64,000 nucleotides of DNA, taken from Pseudomonas marginalis. Lineage in GTDB: Bacteria > Pseudomonadota > Gammaproteobacteria > Pseudomonadales > Pseudomonadaceae. This document shows, piece by piece, positions 32,710-42,184 of this stretch (position 1 is its first letter; each line of letters opens with the position of its first letter). The stretch lies in assembly GCF_900105325.1 (NCBI RefSeq), contig NZ_FNSU01000001.1, forward strand, positions 1,302,001 to 1,366,000, in the 5' to 3' direction. Below the pieces are notes generated by a model, which worked only from the letters and a program-made list of their open reading frames with translations, was not told the DNA's origin and made no database searches. The translations under genes were made by a program, and so were the position numbers.

Positions 32710-33742
32710 GCCCTGGGCAACCACATCACGGCGGTCAAGCCGCCGCCTGGGGTCTCTTCCAGGCTCAGGCGGCCGCCCAGGCGCTCCGCGGCTTCCTTGG
32801 AAATGGTCATGCCCAGGCCAACGCCGCCGGAATTGCGGTTACGCGAGCCTTCCAGCCGATAGAACGGCTCGAACACCGCCTCACGCTTATCGGGCGCAAT
32901 CCCCGGCCCGTGGTCGATCACACGGATGACCAGCGCTTCGCGGCTGTCCTCCAGCTCCACGCGGGCGGTGCCGGCATAACGCAAGGCGTTGTCGATCAGG
33001 TTGTTGAGGCATGAGCGCAGGGCCATCGGTTGCACCTGCAAGGGCAGGCAGCTGCCCGCACATTGCACATCGGAGCCTTGGTCCTGGGCGTTTTCACTCA
33101 TGGACTCCACCAGCGCCTGCACATCCAGCCAATGCCGGGTTTCACTGGTGCGCTGTTCGTGCAGGTAGCTCAGGGTGGCGTCGAGCATGTCGATCATGTC
33201 GTTCAGGTCCTGGCGCATCTGGCCCTGCAGCCGGGTGTCCTCGATCTGCTCCAGGCGCAGCTTGAGGCGGGACAGCGGGGTGCGCAGGTCATGGGAGACG
33301 GCGCCGAGCATGCGCGCGCGTTGGCTGACCTGCTCGCGAATACGCCTTTGCATCAGGTTGAAGGTCGAGGCGGCCTGCCGTGCTTCCCTCGGGCCGGATT
33401 CATCGAGGGGTGGGCTGTCGAGGTCCAGGCTCAAGCGTTCCGCCGCTTCACTCAGGCGCTGTATCGGCCGGCTCAGCAGTTTGGCACCGTACCAGGCCGC
33501 GATAATCAACGAGACGAATTGAAAGGTTAGGGGCACCACCGGGCCGCCAAACCAGGGGCGTGGGTGCTTGTCGCGCATCGGCGCCAGGGTCCCGTCCGGC
33601 TGCTCGATAAATCGCTCAGGAGGGGCGGCGGCGGTTGGCCGTAGTGGTGAAACCAGAAGAACGCCAGCCCATGGGCCAGCACAATCGCCACCAGTAACAC
33701 GCCGAACAGCCGACCGAACAGCGTGTTGAAGGGCGCGCGCAT
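32706..33742 (-). pseudogene. Sensor histidine kinase, frameshifted near its N-terminus
   Basis: The true N-terminus (MRAPFNTLFGRLFGVLLVAIVLAHGLAF) starts at 33742, overlapping the response regulator stop by one base. The frame leaves the homologous reading near 33622-33634, a G-run on the plus strand (C-run in mRNA), after FWFHHYGQPPPP. The rest, from PPERFIEQPDGT on, continues one frame over with TM2, HAMP, HisKA (GAVSHDLRTPLSRLK), LIDNALRYA and the ATP lid. Restoring one base gives 345 codons in phase, so a single missing C explains it. The long alternative frame starting MADARAL is an artefact. The cause may be mutation, sequencing error or, less likely, programmed -1 slippage. Confidence 0.85.
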
Positions 33743-34506
33743 CAGCCAATATCCCGGGCGTCGAACAGGTAGCCTTCGCCGCGCACGGTCTTGATCAACT
33801 GCGGTGCCTTGGGGTCATCCCCGAGTTTTTGCCGCAGGCGTGACACCAGCAAGTCGATACTGCGATCAAAGGCCTCTATCGAGCGGCCACGGGCGGCATC
33901 AAGCAGCTGCTCCCGGCTCAGCACCCGGCGCGGGCGTTCGATAAACACCCACAACAGGCGGAATTCCGCGTTGGACAGCGGCACCACCAGGCCATCGTCG
34001 GCCACCAATTGACGCAACACGCTGTTGAGGCGCCAGTTGTCGAAGCGGATATTCGCGCGCTGTTCGGTGCGGTCATCGCGCACGCGGCGCAGGATGGTCT
34101 GGATCCGCGCTACCAGTTCACGCGGTTCGAAGGGCTTGGACATGTAGTCGTCGGCCCCCAGTTCCAGGCCGATGATGCGGTCGGTGGGCTCGCAGCGGGC
34201 GGTGAGCATCAGGATCGGGATATCCGATTCGGCGCGCAGCCAGCGGCACAGGGTCAGGCCGTCTTCCCCCGGCAGCATCAGGTCGAGTACCACCACATCA
34301 TAGGTTTCGGCTTGCATGGCCAGGCGCATCGCGGCGCCGTCGGTTACGCCGGTGGCGAGGATATTGAAGCGTGCCAGGTAGTCGATCAGCAATTCGCGGA
34401 TCGGCACATCGTCGTCGACGATCAGCGCACGGGTGTTCCAGCGCTTGTCATCGGCGACCACCGCGCCTTTTTGCTCGTCGTTCACGGGGACGGAAGGGGT
34501 ATGCAT
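33742..34506 (-). CDS. OmpR-family response regulator
   Basis: This 254-residue regulator has a receiver domain with acidic pocket IVDDD, phospho-acceptor Asp in VVLDLMLPGEDG and Lys in KPFEPRELV, then a winged-helix DNA-binding domain (LSNAEFRLLWVFIERP..., DRSIDLLVSRLRQKLGDD, IKTVRGEGYLF). The start at 34506 leaves a 20-residue N-terminal tail before the receiver; an in-frame ATG at 34620 is less likely. Its cognate kinase gene, directly downstream, is frameshifted. Confidence 0.93.
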   Translation of the reverse strand: MHTPSVPVNDEQKGAVVADDKRWNTRALIVDDDVPIRELLIDYLARFNILATGVTDGAAMRLAMQAETYDVVVLDLMLPGEDGLTLCRWLRAESDIPILMLTARCEPTDRIIGLELGADDYMSKPFEPRELVARIQTILRRVRDDRTEQRANIRFDNWRLNSVLRQLVADDGLVVPLSNAEFRLLWVFIERPRRVLSREQLLDAARGRSIEAFDRSIDLLVSRLRQKLGDDPKAPQLIKTVRGEGYLFDARDIG

Positions 34507-34765
34507 AGTGCGATCATCTGCCTGGTTGTTACGGTCAGCATAGGCGCCCAGCCCCATGGCTGGTAGTGCTGGTCGGTGGGTCGTGCGGGCGAGGCTAGCG
34601 GCAGGGCGTGTTGTGGGCATGTCATGAATGTATCAGCTTTGAAATAATCATCTGGAATGCCTGGCTGATGGCGGTTGGTCAGTATTTACCGATCATCGGA
34701 TCCCGCAACGGCGCTGCTTGCGCTACAATCCGCGCCGATTTCGACTTGCCTGAGAGCCCATTCCA

Positions 34766-35464
34766 ATGTCCGCCTGCCAGACTCCTATCATCGTCGCCCT
34801 GGATTACCCCACCCGTGACGCCGCACTGAAGCTGGCTGACCAGTTGGACCCCAGGCTTTGCCGGGTCAAGGTCGGCAAGGAACTGTTCACCAGCTGCGCC
34901 GCGGAAATCGTCGGCACCCTGCGTGACAAAGGCTTCGAGGTGTTCCTCGACCTGAAATTCCACGACATCCCCAACACCACCGCCATGGCGGTCAAGGCTG
35001 CGGCCGAGATGGGCGTGTGGATGGTCAACGTACACTGCTCCGGCGGCCTGCGCATGATGACCGCCTGCCGCGAAGTGCTGGAACAGCGCAGCGGCCCCAA
35101 GCCGTTGCTGATCGGCGTGACCGTGCTGACCAGCATGGAGCGCGAGGACCTGGCGGGCATTGGCCTGGATATCGAGCCTCAGGAGCAGGTGCTGCGCCTG
35201 GCCGCCCTGGCGCAGAAAGCCGGCCTTGATGGCCTGGTGTGCTCGGCGCTGGAAGCCCAGGCCTTGAAAACTGCCCATCCGTCGTTGCAATTGGTGACCC
35301 CGGGGATTCGCCCTGCGGGCAGTGCCCAGGACGACCAGCGCCGCATCCTGACCCCGCGCCAGGCACTGGACGCGGGTTCCGACTACCTGGTGATCGGTCG
35401 TCCGATCAGCCAGGCGGCGGATCCGGCCAAGGCGTTGGCGGCGGTAGTCGCCGAGATCGCCTGA
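34766..35464 (+). CDS. pyrF: Orotidine 5'-phosphate decarboxylase
   Basis: This 232-residue TIM-barrel enzyme makes UMP, the last step of de novo pyrimidine synthesis. The catalytic signature FLDLKFHDIPNTTAMA holds the Asp-Lys-Asp array; VTPGIRPAG and DYLVIGRPIS are the phosphate-binding loops. TACAAT at 34724-34729 could be a -10 box. It stands alone, facing an oxidoreductase gene across a REP-like hairpin. Confidence 0.97.
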   Translation: MSACQTPIIVALDYPTRDAALKLADQLDPRLCRVKVGKELFTSCAAEIVGTLRDKGFEVFLDLKFHDIPNTTAMAVKAAAEMGVWMVNVHCSGGLRMMTACREVLEQRSGPKPLLIGVTVLTSMEREDLAGIGLDIEPQEQVLRLAALAQKAGLDGLVCSALEAQALKTAHPSLQLVTPGIRPAGSAQDDQRRILTPRQALDAGSDYLVIGRPISQAADPAKALAAVVAEIA

Positions 35465-35469
35465 TCGAT

Positions 35470-35499
35470 GCGCGTTCCCACGTTCGCGTGGGAACGCGC
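35470..35499. repeat. Perfect 13-bp-stem palindrome, GTTCCCACG class
   Basis: GCGCGTTCCCACG and CGTGGGAACGCGC pair perfectly around TTCG between convergent genes. There is no T-run. The CGTTCCCACG...CGTGGGAACG core is a dispersed Pseudomonas repeat; it may also block transcript read-through. Confidence 0.65.
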
Positions 35500-35513
35500 G
35501 GATCTGCCGTGTA

Positions 35514-36521
35514 TCAGCTGACCTTGAGCACCAATTTGCCAAAGTTTTCGCCGTTGAACAGCTTCATCAGCGTCTCCGGGAACGTCTCCAGCCCCTCGAC
35601 GATATCCTCCTTGCTCTTGAGCTTGCCCTGGGCCATCCAGCCGGCCATTTCCTGCCCGGCGGCGGTAAAGTTCGCCGCGTGATCCATCACCACAAAGCCT
35701 TCCATCCTTGCGCGGTTGACCAGCAGTGAGAGGTAGTTGGCCGGGCCTTTCACCGCTTCCTTGTTGTTGTACTGGCTGATGGCCCCGCAAATCACCACGC
35801 GGGCTTTCAACGCCAGCCGACTGAGCACCGCGTCAAGAATGTCGCCGCCGACGTTATCGAAATACACATCCACGCCTTTAGGGCACTCGCGCTTCAGGGC
35901 GGCGGGCACGTCTTCGTTCTTGTAGTCGATGGCGGCGTCGAAGCCCAGCTCATCCACCAGGAACTTGCACTTGTCGGCGCCGCCGGCAATGCCGACCACG
36001 CGGCAGCCTTTGAGCTTGGCGATCTGCCCGGCAATGCTGCCCACGGCACCGGCCGCGCCGGAGATCACCACGGTTTCACCGGCCTTGGGCGCGCCGGTGT
36101 CCAGCAGTGCGAAGTAGGCGGTCATGCCGGTCATGCCCAGCGCAGACAGGTAGCGGGGCAGGGGCGCCAGATTGGGGTCGACCTTGTAGAAGCCGCGCGG
36201 TTCGCCCAGGAAGTAATCCTGCACGCCCAGGGCGCCATTCACGTAGTCCCCGACGGCGAATTTCGGGTTATTCGAGGCAATCACCTTGCCTACACCCAGC
36301 GCGCGCATGACCTCGCCGAGGCCTACGGGCGGAATGTAGGACTTGCCTTCATTCATCCAGCCACGCATGGCCGGGTCGAGGGACAGGTATTCGTTGTGCA
36401 CCAGCACCTGCCCGTCCCCGGGCGTGCCCACCGGCACGACCTGGTAAGTGAAGGTTTCCCGCGTGGCCGCGCCGACCGGGCGTTTGGCGAGCAGGAATTG
36501 GCGGTTGGTCTGGGCGGTCAT
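35514..36521 (-). CDS. NADP-dependent MDR oxidoreductase (YncB/CurA-like)
   Basis: This 335-residue zinc-independent medium-chain reductase matches the leukotriene B4 12-hydroxydehydrogenase/CurA group: LSLDPAMRGWMNE near the N-terminus, the coenzyme motif VVISGAAGAVGSIAGQIAKLKGCRVVGIAGG and GVDVYFDNVGGDILDAVL. Members reduce the C=C bond of enones with NADPH. The physiological substrate is unknown. It is divergent from an SDR gene over a 228-bp region with repeated GATAGTG motifs. Confidence 0.9.
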   Translation of the reverse strand: MTAQTNRQFLLAKRPVGAATRETFTYQVVPVGTPGDGQVLVHNEYLSLDPAMRGWMNEGKSYIPPVGLGEVMRALGVGKVIASNNPKFAVGDYVNGALGVQDYFLGEPRGFYKVDPNLAPLPRYLSALGMTGMTAYFALLDTGAPKAGETVVISGAAGAVGSIAGQIAKLKGCRVVGIAGGADKCKFLVDELGFDAAIDYKNEDVPAALKRECPKGVDVYFDNVGGDILDAVLSRLALKARVVICGAISQYNNKEAVKGPANYLSLLVNRARMEGFVVMDHAANFTAAGQEMAGWMAQGKLKSKEDIVEGLETFPETLMKLFNGENFGKLVLKVS

Positions 36522-36620
36522 GGCAAGGACTCTTTAGAAGTTAAGCATGATTGATAGACCTTGGACGGCCCGGGGGCAAGGTCAGCCTAGGGTGCGAATG
36601 CTCATCGATAGGTGCCATTG

Positions 36621-36648
36621 ATAGTGAGCCCGGTTGCCTTATCACTAT
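36621..36648. promoter_or_regulatory. Inverted repeat ATAGTGA-N14-TCACTAT in a divergent promoter region
   Basis: Perfect 7-bp arms are separated by 14 bp, and a further GATAGTG occurs at 36675-36681. The site lies about 100 bp from each of two divergent oxidoreductase genes, so it is a plausible shared operator. The regulator is not identified. Confidence 0.4.
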
Positions 36649-36749
36649 GACTCATGCAGCACTAACCGGACTTCTGATAGTGCTGACGTGTGCGTCTCGG
36701 CGTTGGCTAGACTCGTGCCACTGCCATTAATCCCAATAGGACATCCTCC

Positions 36750-37511
36750 ATGAGCATGACGTTTTCCGGCCAGGTCGCCCTGGTGACTGGCGCCGCCGCC
36801 GGTATTGGTCGCGCCACTGCGCTGGCGTTCGCCGCCGAAGGCTTGAAGGTCGTGGTCGCCGACCTGGACGTAGCTGGCGGCGAGGGTACGGTCGCGCTGA
36901 TCCACCAGGCCGGGGGCGAGGCGCTGTTCGTGCGCTGCAACGTCACCCAGGAGGCGGATGTGCAGCAGTTGATGGCACAGACCATCGGCGCCTATGGTCG
37001 CCTGGACTATGCGTTCAATAACGCCGGCATCGAGATCGAGAAGGGCAGGCTGGCGGACGGCAGCCTGGATGAGTTCGACGCGATCATGGGCGTCAACGTC
37101 AAGGGTGTGTGGTTGTGCATGAAGTACCAGTTGCCGCTGCTGCTGGCCCAGGGCGGTGGGGCCATCGTCAACACCGCGTCGGTGGCGGGGTTGGGCGCGG
37201 CGCCGAAGATGAGTATCTACGCGGCCTCAAAGCACGCGGTGATCGGCCTGACCAAGTCCGCAGCTATCGAATACGCGAAGAAGAAAATCCGCGTCAATGC
37301 CGTCTGCCCGGCGGTGATCGATACCGATATGTTCCGGCGCGCCTATGAAGCCGACCCCCGCAAGGCCGAATTCGCCGCCGCCATGCACCCGGTCGGGCGT
37401 ATCGGCAAGGTGGAGGAAATCGCCAGCGCAGTGCTGTACCTGTGCAGCGACGGAGCGGCGTTCACCACCGGCCACGCCTTGGCCGTGGACGGTGGCGCGA
37501 CGGCTATCTAG
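36750..37511 (+). CDS. SDR family oxidoreductase
   Basis: This 253-residue classical short-chain dehydrogenase has TGAAAGIGRATALAF (cofactor binding), NNAGIE, catalytic Ser in VNTASVAG and the YAASKHAVIGLTKSAAIEYAKKKIRVNAVCP Tyr-X3-Lys segment. An Asp after the second strand (VADLD) suggests NAD+ preference. The substrate is unknown. AGGA lies near the ATG. Confidence 0.92.
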   Translation: MSMTFSGQVALVTGAAAGIGRATALAFAAEGLKVVVADLDVAGGEGTVALIHQAGGEALFVRCNVTQEADVQQLMAQTIGAYGRLDYAFNNAGIEIEKGRLADGSLDEFDAIMGVNVKGVWLCMKYQLPLLLAQGGGAIVNTASVAGLGAAPKMSIYAASKHAVIGLTKSAAIEYAKKKIRVNAVCPAVIDTDMFRRAYEADPRKAEFAAAMHPVGRIGKVEEIASAVLYLCSDGAAFTTGHALAVDGGATAI

Positions 37512-37713
37512 GACCTGGCGCCGGCCCCTTGTTCGAAAACGTCTGGGCGCGCGTGGGGCTTTTCCAAAGCTGGCAAAACGCTGTGACCGAATATGTGTCA
37601 GTAGGTAAATAAGTCAATAAAATCAATAATTTAATAAATTTATGCGGCCGGCAACCTGCTGCTTCTGTGCTTAACTCTCCGGGTTGATAACAGACAGTTG
37701 AAGTGAGTGGCTC

Positions 37714-39126
37714 ATGGATTTAGGGATCGATCGACAGGCCCTTGTACCGGTAGTGCAGCAAATCGTCAGTGCAGTGGTGCAATGGATTCGCAAGGACGGC
37801 GTGAGCCCCGGAACGCGCTTGCCGTCCGTCCGCCAGTTGGCCCTGGATAACCTGCTCAGCCAATCCAGCGTGATCGAAGCATTCGAACGGATGGTCGCCC
37901 AAGGGGTGCTGGCGCCCCGGCAGGGCTCGGGATTTGTGGTGGCCCAGCCGGCTGCCTGCCACGAAGGCAATTGGTATGAGGGGGCGGAGCGCGAGTGGGG
38001 CGCCTTTGCCGACAATCCGTTGGGCGAGTTGAAGCTGGGCTGTGGCTGGTTGCCCGATGCCTGGCGCGAAAGCGATGACATCAGTTACGCGATTCGTGAA
38101 GTCACCCGCACCGACACGGCCGGCCTGTTCAACTACAGCACCCCTCTGGGTCTGCCTGCGCTGCGCGAGCAACTGCTCAAGCGCCTGACCCAGATTCACA
38201 TCGCCACCAGCCTGGAGCGCATCCTGACCACCGCAGGTGCCAGCCATGCCCAGGACCTGCTGATACGTACGCTGCTCAAGGCCGGCGACAGCGTGGTGGT
38301 CGAAACCCCCGGGTATGCCAACCTCTATCGGCAGCTGGCGTTCCAGGGCGTGCAACTGCTGGAAGTACCGCGTACCCGAGGCGGCCCCGACCTCCCGGCG
38401 CTTGAAGCGCTGCTGCAGCACCATCATCCCAAGTGCCTGTTCATCCACAGCCTCTATCACAATCCCACGGGCACCAGCCTGTGCCAGCTGGTGGCCGAGC
38501 GCTTGCTGGAACTGGCACACCGCAAGAACTTCCTGATCATCGAGGAAGATGTCTACGGCGATCTGCAACAGGCCAGTTGCACGCGGCTTTCTGCATTGCC
38601 CCATGATGATCGGGTGATCTACGTCGCGAGTTTTTCCAAGACCCTGAGCAGCGCCTTGCGCGTGGGCTACCTCTGCGCCAGCAGCGCAATCATCACGCAA
38701 CTGGCCAGCCTCAAGACCTTGAACGGCTTCGGCACCTCCCGGTTTGCTGAAGCGGTGGTCGCCACGTTGCTGGCCAATGGCACGTATCGCAAGTGGGTGC
38801 AGCGCCTGCGCAAGCGGTTGAGCAGTGAAATGGCCGTGACCCTGCAAGTGCTGGAGGACGAAGAGTGGGAGGTGTTCGCCGTACCCACCGGCGGTATGTT
38901 CCTGTGGGCACGCCCGGGGACGGCGCAGCCTTCGCGGTTGCAGGCGTGCGCCCGGCAGTTGGGGGTGTTGTTGTCGCCCGGGGCGTTGTTCAGTCCCACC
39001 GGCGGGCACAGTGAGTGGCTACGCCTTAATGTCGCCTATGCTACTGATCAACGTGCCTTGGCGTTGTTCCGTGCGATGGGGCCCGCCAGATCGACCTCGA
39101 CCATTCTGAAAACGACGAGTGTGTAG
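37714..39126 (+). CDS. MocR-type regulator: GntR domain fused to an aminotransferase fold
   Basis: This 470-residue protein has an N-terminal GntR winged helix (VSPGTRLPSVRQLALDNLLSQSSVIEAFERMVAQGVLAPRQGSGFVV) joined to a fold-type I PLP domain. The PLP-binding lysine is in ASFSKTLSSALRVGYL and the HSLYHNPTG motif is intact, so PLP is probably bound. MocR proteins regulate amine, vitamin B6 or amino acid genes, often adjacent ones. It follows an AT-rich leader (37610-37640). The target is not evident; the preceding SDR gene is one candidate. Confidence 0.9.
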   Translation: MDLGIDRQALVPVVQQIVSAVVQWIRKDGVSPGTRLPSVRQLALDNLLSQSSVIEAFERMVAQGVLAPRQGSGFVVAQPAACHEGNWYEGAEREWGAFADNPLGELKLGCGWLPDAWRESDDISYAIREVTRTDTAGLFNYSTPLGLPALREQLLKRLTQIHIATSLERILTTAGASHAQDLLIRTLLKAGDSVVVETPGYANLYRQLAFQGVQLLEVPRTRGGPDLPALEALLQHHHPKCLFIHSLYHNPTGTSLCQLVAERLLELAHRKNFLIIEEDVYGDLQQASCTRLSALPHDDRVIYVASFSKTLSSALRVGYLCASSAIITQLASLKTLNGFGTSRFAEAVVATLLANGTYRKWVQRLRKRLSSEMAVTLQVLEDEEWEVFAVPTGGMFLWARPGTAQPSRLQACARQLGVLLSPGALFSPTGGHSEWLRLNVAYATDQRALALFRAMGPARSTSTILKTTSV

Positions 39127-39241
39127 CTTTTTGCCATTATTGTGGCGCCAGTGCCTTGTGCTCAGTGCCTTTTGGTTGCGAATCTCGTTGCTTGTCCATC
39201 GGACTTGATGGCGTCCGCCATTGCAAGAGGATTCAAGTGCA

Positions 39242-41209
39242 ATGATTTCAGGCGTGCAACGACGTTTCGCCAACCTGGGTATGGCGAAAAAACTGGGCTT
39301 GGGCTTCACCCTGGTGCTGCTGCTGACGGCGTTGGTCGCGGCTATCGGCGTGTGGTCCCTGCAAACCGTTGGCCAGCGTTTTGAAGGCCTCAAGGCCATG
39401 TCGTCGCTCAACAGCGGCTTGCTCAAGGTGCGCCTGATCGAACAGGACTACGCGCTGCACACCGACCCCAAGGCCGTCGACGCCTTGCATGAAAGTCTCG
39501 ATGCCCTGGCGGCCCAGGCGGCCGGCCTCAAGGCCCAGTCTGCGGCGAATGTGCCGGTGATGGCCGAGGTTGAGCAGGCTCTGGCAGCCTACCGGAAGGC
39601 GTTCGATGAGTTCGTCGAGCTGACGCAGACCAAGGATCTGGCGCTGGAAATGGCCAGTTGGTCGGTGTCCAGCGTGGCGAATAACCTGGATGTATTGCAG
39701 GCCGGGCTGGCGGACGACGGCGCCTATGGCCTCAAGGAAAGCCAAGGTAAGGAGGGGGCCGAGTTTATCGAGCAGGCAGGCCAGATCAGTCAGGTTTCCC
39801 GCTTGATGTTGCAGGCCATGAACGAAGCCCATGTGCGCCTGGACCAGAGCCGCAAGGCGGATGCTGACGACGCCGAGCAAGGCAAGATCGAGCAGGCCGA
39901 CCAGGCCCTGGCCCAGGTCGAGCAATTGAAAACGTCGGTCAAGGACCCTGGTTATCAGACGGTGCTCAACGAAGTTTCCGGGCATATCGCCGCCTTCAGC
40001 GAAAAGCTGGGGGAATACACCGGCCTGCTGGCCCAGGAAAAAGTCGTCTACAAACAACTGCATGATCGAGCTGACCAAGTCGTCAGCCGGGTCAACCAGG
40101 CCTATGACGCTGAAGACCTGTCGATGCAGGCGCAACTGAAGAAAAGCGCGATGTTGATCATTGGCTCGTCGGCCCTGGCCTTGCTGGTGGGGTTGATTGC
40201 GGCCTGGGTGATTACCCGCTTGATTGTCGCGCCGCTGCGCAGTGTGATCGCGGTAGCCCGACAGATTGCCGCCGGGGATCTGAGCGGGCGCATGGAGGTC
40301 AGCCGCCGTGATGAAATCGGCCAGTTGATGCAGGCGATGCAACAGATGGGCGGCGGCCTTAGCCAGATGGTCAGCGGCCTGCAGGCCGGTATCGAACAAT
40401 TGGCCAGCTCGGCGCAGTCGCTGTCCAGCGTGACCGAGCAGACCAATGTCGAGGTCAGCAGCCAGAAGGAAGAAACCGAGCAGGTCGCTACCGCGATGAA
40501 CCAGATGACCGCCACCGTGCACGATGTGGCACGCAACGCCGAGCAGGCCGCACAAGCCGCGCAGACGGCGGATGAAAAAGTCGACAGCGGCCAGCAGGTG
40601 GTGCGCCAGAGTTTGCAGCGTATCGAATTGTTGGCCACGTCCAGTACACGCGCGAGCACCAGCATCGAGAGCCTCAGTGCCGAAATCCAGAATATCGGCA
40701 CCGTGCTGAGCGTGATCAAAAGCGTCGCCGAACAGACCAACCTGCTGGCCCTGAACGCAGCCATCGAAGCCGCCCGCGCAGGCGAACAGGGCCGGGGTTT
40801 TGCGGTGGTGGCCGATGAAGTACGGGCACTGGCCAAGCGCACCCAGCAGTCGACCGAAGAAATCGAGCGGCTGGTCAGTACCTTGCGCAGCGCGGCGCAA
40901 TCATCGGTGCAGCAGATCCAGCAAAGTGGCGAACTGGTCAAGCTGGCGGTCAGCGATGCGCTGGAAACCGAAAGTGCCCTGGGCAGCATTGCGGTAGCGG
41001 TGTCGTTGATCCAGCAGATGAACCAGCAGATTGCCGCTGCGGCTGAGGAGCAGAGCTCGGTGGCCGAAGAGATCAACCGTAGTGTCACCAGTATTCGTGC
41101 GAGTGCCGATCAATCGGCGTTGAGCATGCAGGGCAATGCGGCGTCGAGCATCCAGCTGGCGCAGTTGGGGGCGGAGCTCAAGGGGATGGTGGGGCACTTC
41201 CGCCTTTGA
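39242..41209 (+). CDS. Methyl-accepting chemotaxis protein with a long helical sensor
   Basis: This transducer of about 655 residues has TM1 near 18-40, a periplasmic all-helical region of about 250 residues, TM2 near 304-325, a HAMP domain (LIVAPLRSVIAVARQIAAGDLSGRMEV) and a signalling domain with the hairpin tip SVAEQTNLLALNAAIEAARAGEQGRGFAVVADEVR. The sensor length fits the helical bimodular (HBM) class that binds organic acids in McpS, though I cannot confirm this. The ATG at 39242 follows AGAGG at 11 nt; a TTG at 39221 is an alternative. Confidence 0.9.
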   Translation: MISGVQRRFANLGMAKKLGLGFTLVLLLTALVAAIGVWSLQTVGQRFEGLKAMSSLNSGLLKVRLIEQDYALHTDPKAVDALHESLDALAAQAAGLKAQSAANVPVMAEVEQALAAYRKAFDEFVELTQTKDLALEMASWSVSSVANNLDVLQAGLADDGAYGLKESQGKEGAEFIEQAGQISQVSRLMLQAMNEAHVRLDQSRKADADDAEQGKIEQADQALAQVEQLKTSVKDPGYQTVLNEVSGHIAAFSEKLGEYTGLLAQEKVVYKQLHDRADQVVSRVNQAYDAEDLSMQAQLKKSAMLIIGSSALALLVGLIAAWVITRLIVAPLRSVIAVARQIAAGDLSGRMEVSRRDEIGQLMQAMQQMGGGLSQMVSGLQAGIEQLASSAQSLSSVTEQTNVEVSSQKEETEQVATAMNQMTATVHDVARNAEQAAQAAQTADEKVDSGQQVVRQSLQRIELLATSSTRASTSIESLSAEIQNIGTVLSVIKSVAEQTNLLALNAAIEAARAGEQGRGFAVVADEVRALAKRTQQSTEEIERLVSTLRSAAQSSVQQIQQSGELVKLAVSDALETESALGSIAVAVSLIQQMNQQIAAAAEEQSSVAEEINRSVTSIRASADQSALSMQGNAASSIQLAQLGAELKGMVGHFRL

Positions 41210-41233
41210 TCGTCGCCCCGAGGCGGCGATCAA
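41205..41233. terminator. Bidirectional hairpin at the MCP stop
   Basis: TTTGATCGTCGCC and GGCGGCGATCAAA pair with a single G-T pair over a short loop; the chemoreceptor stop codon lies inside the first arm. The T-rich and A-rich edges suit termination from both sides of this convergent junction. Confidence 0.6.
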
Positions 41234-41245
41234 AAGGGAGGGCGA

Positions 41246-42058
41246 TCAGGCGTGGTTGGCGAGGAAGGTCAGCAGCGCTTCGTTGACGAAATCCGGGTTC
41301 TCCCGGCTGGAGATATGCCCGGCGTCTGGAATCAGGATCAGGGCACAGCCAATCAGTTCGGCCATTTCCTCGGATTCGGCGGGTGGCCGAGGCTTGTCCT
41401 GTTCGCCACACATCACCAAGGTGGTATCGGCGTCCAGCCGCGGTAGTTGCTCCAGTACATCTTCGCGGCTGAAGATCAATCGACCCAGGGGGACGATGCT
41501 GTGCAGCAGGCGTTCCCGGGGAAAGTCCTGCAGTGACTTGCGAAAATCCTGGTAGAGCGCCGATTCGCGGTCGATGTCGGGGCGAAAGAAGATCGGCGCG
41601 ATCACATCCAGCAACGGCTCAGGAATGGCGCCGGCATCTTCAATCATCTTGAACAACGAGAAGTAATACTGGCGCGTGGCCTCTGGCTCGGCACCGAGGT
41701 AGGTGTCCATCAGCACCAGGCTGTTGATCCGCTCGGGGGCCTGCAATGCCAGGCGTGCGCCCCACATGCCGCCCACCGACAGGCCTGCCAGGTTGATCTG
41801 TGCGATCTCCAAATGGTCAAGCAGGGCCAGGACCTGGCGCGCAAGGTCGTCGAGGGTGTGGGTGGGGGCGGGGAGTTGGCCCGATTCGCCGTGGCCCCAC
41901 AGTTCGGGCACGATGACCCGGTACTGTTGTGACAGGGCTTCGATCTGCGGGGCCCACATGTCGCGGTCCCACAGGTAGCTTGAGCCGAGCAGGACGACAG
42001 GGCCGGTGCCCTGGTCGACGTAATGCAGCGGTTGTCCATCAATGACGGCGATAGGCAT
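41246..42058 (-). CDS. Alpha/beta fold hydrolase
   Basis: This 270-residue hydrolase has the oxyanion segment LLGSSYLWDRDMW, the nucleophile Ser in LAGLSVGGMWG, the acid in VMCGEQDKPRPP and the His in IPDAGHISSRENP. It resembles 3-oxoadipate enol-lactonase-like esterases in layout but no pathway genes are nearby. The gene is convergent with the chemoreceptor. Confidence 0.87.
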   Translation of the reverse strand: MPIAVIDGQPLHYVDQGTGPVVLLGSSYLWDRDMWAPQIEALSQQYRVIVPELWGHGESGQLPAPTHTLDDLARQVLALLDHLEIAQINLAGLSVGGMWGARLALQAPERINSLVLMDTYLGAEPEATRQYYFSLFKMIEDAGAIPEPLLDVIAPIFFRPDIDRESALYQDFRKSLQDFPRERLLHSIVPLGRLIFSREDVLEQLPRLDADTTLVMCGEQDKPRPPAESEEMAELIGCALILIPDAGHISSRENPDFVNEALLTFLANHA

Positions 42059-42142
42059 AGCGGGCCTCTGACTTCACGGAGTGAGGGGCACTTTTTTACG
42101 CTAGTCGGGGGCGGGGCGATAGATGCAAATTGATGGCATGTT

Positions 42143-42169
42143 GGGGCGAGCGGGCAGCCCGCTCACCCC
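42143..42169 (-). terminator. GC-rich hairpin after the membrane-anchored protein gene
   Basis: GGGGCGAGCGGG and CCCGCTCACCCC pair over a 3-nt loop (one mismatch) just past the stop of the 42185-42955 gene. The U-tract is absent, so termination may be weak. Confidence 0.45.
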
Positions 42170-42184
42170 AGGGGAGTGGGCAGA

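Noticed and set aside
32706..33749. Kinase frame starting MADARALQHAV as an intact gene
   Set aside because: Its first 45 residues are the wrong-frame reading of the true N-terminus, which starts at 33742 with a proper membrane helix; a frameshift explains the sequence better.
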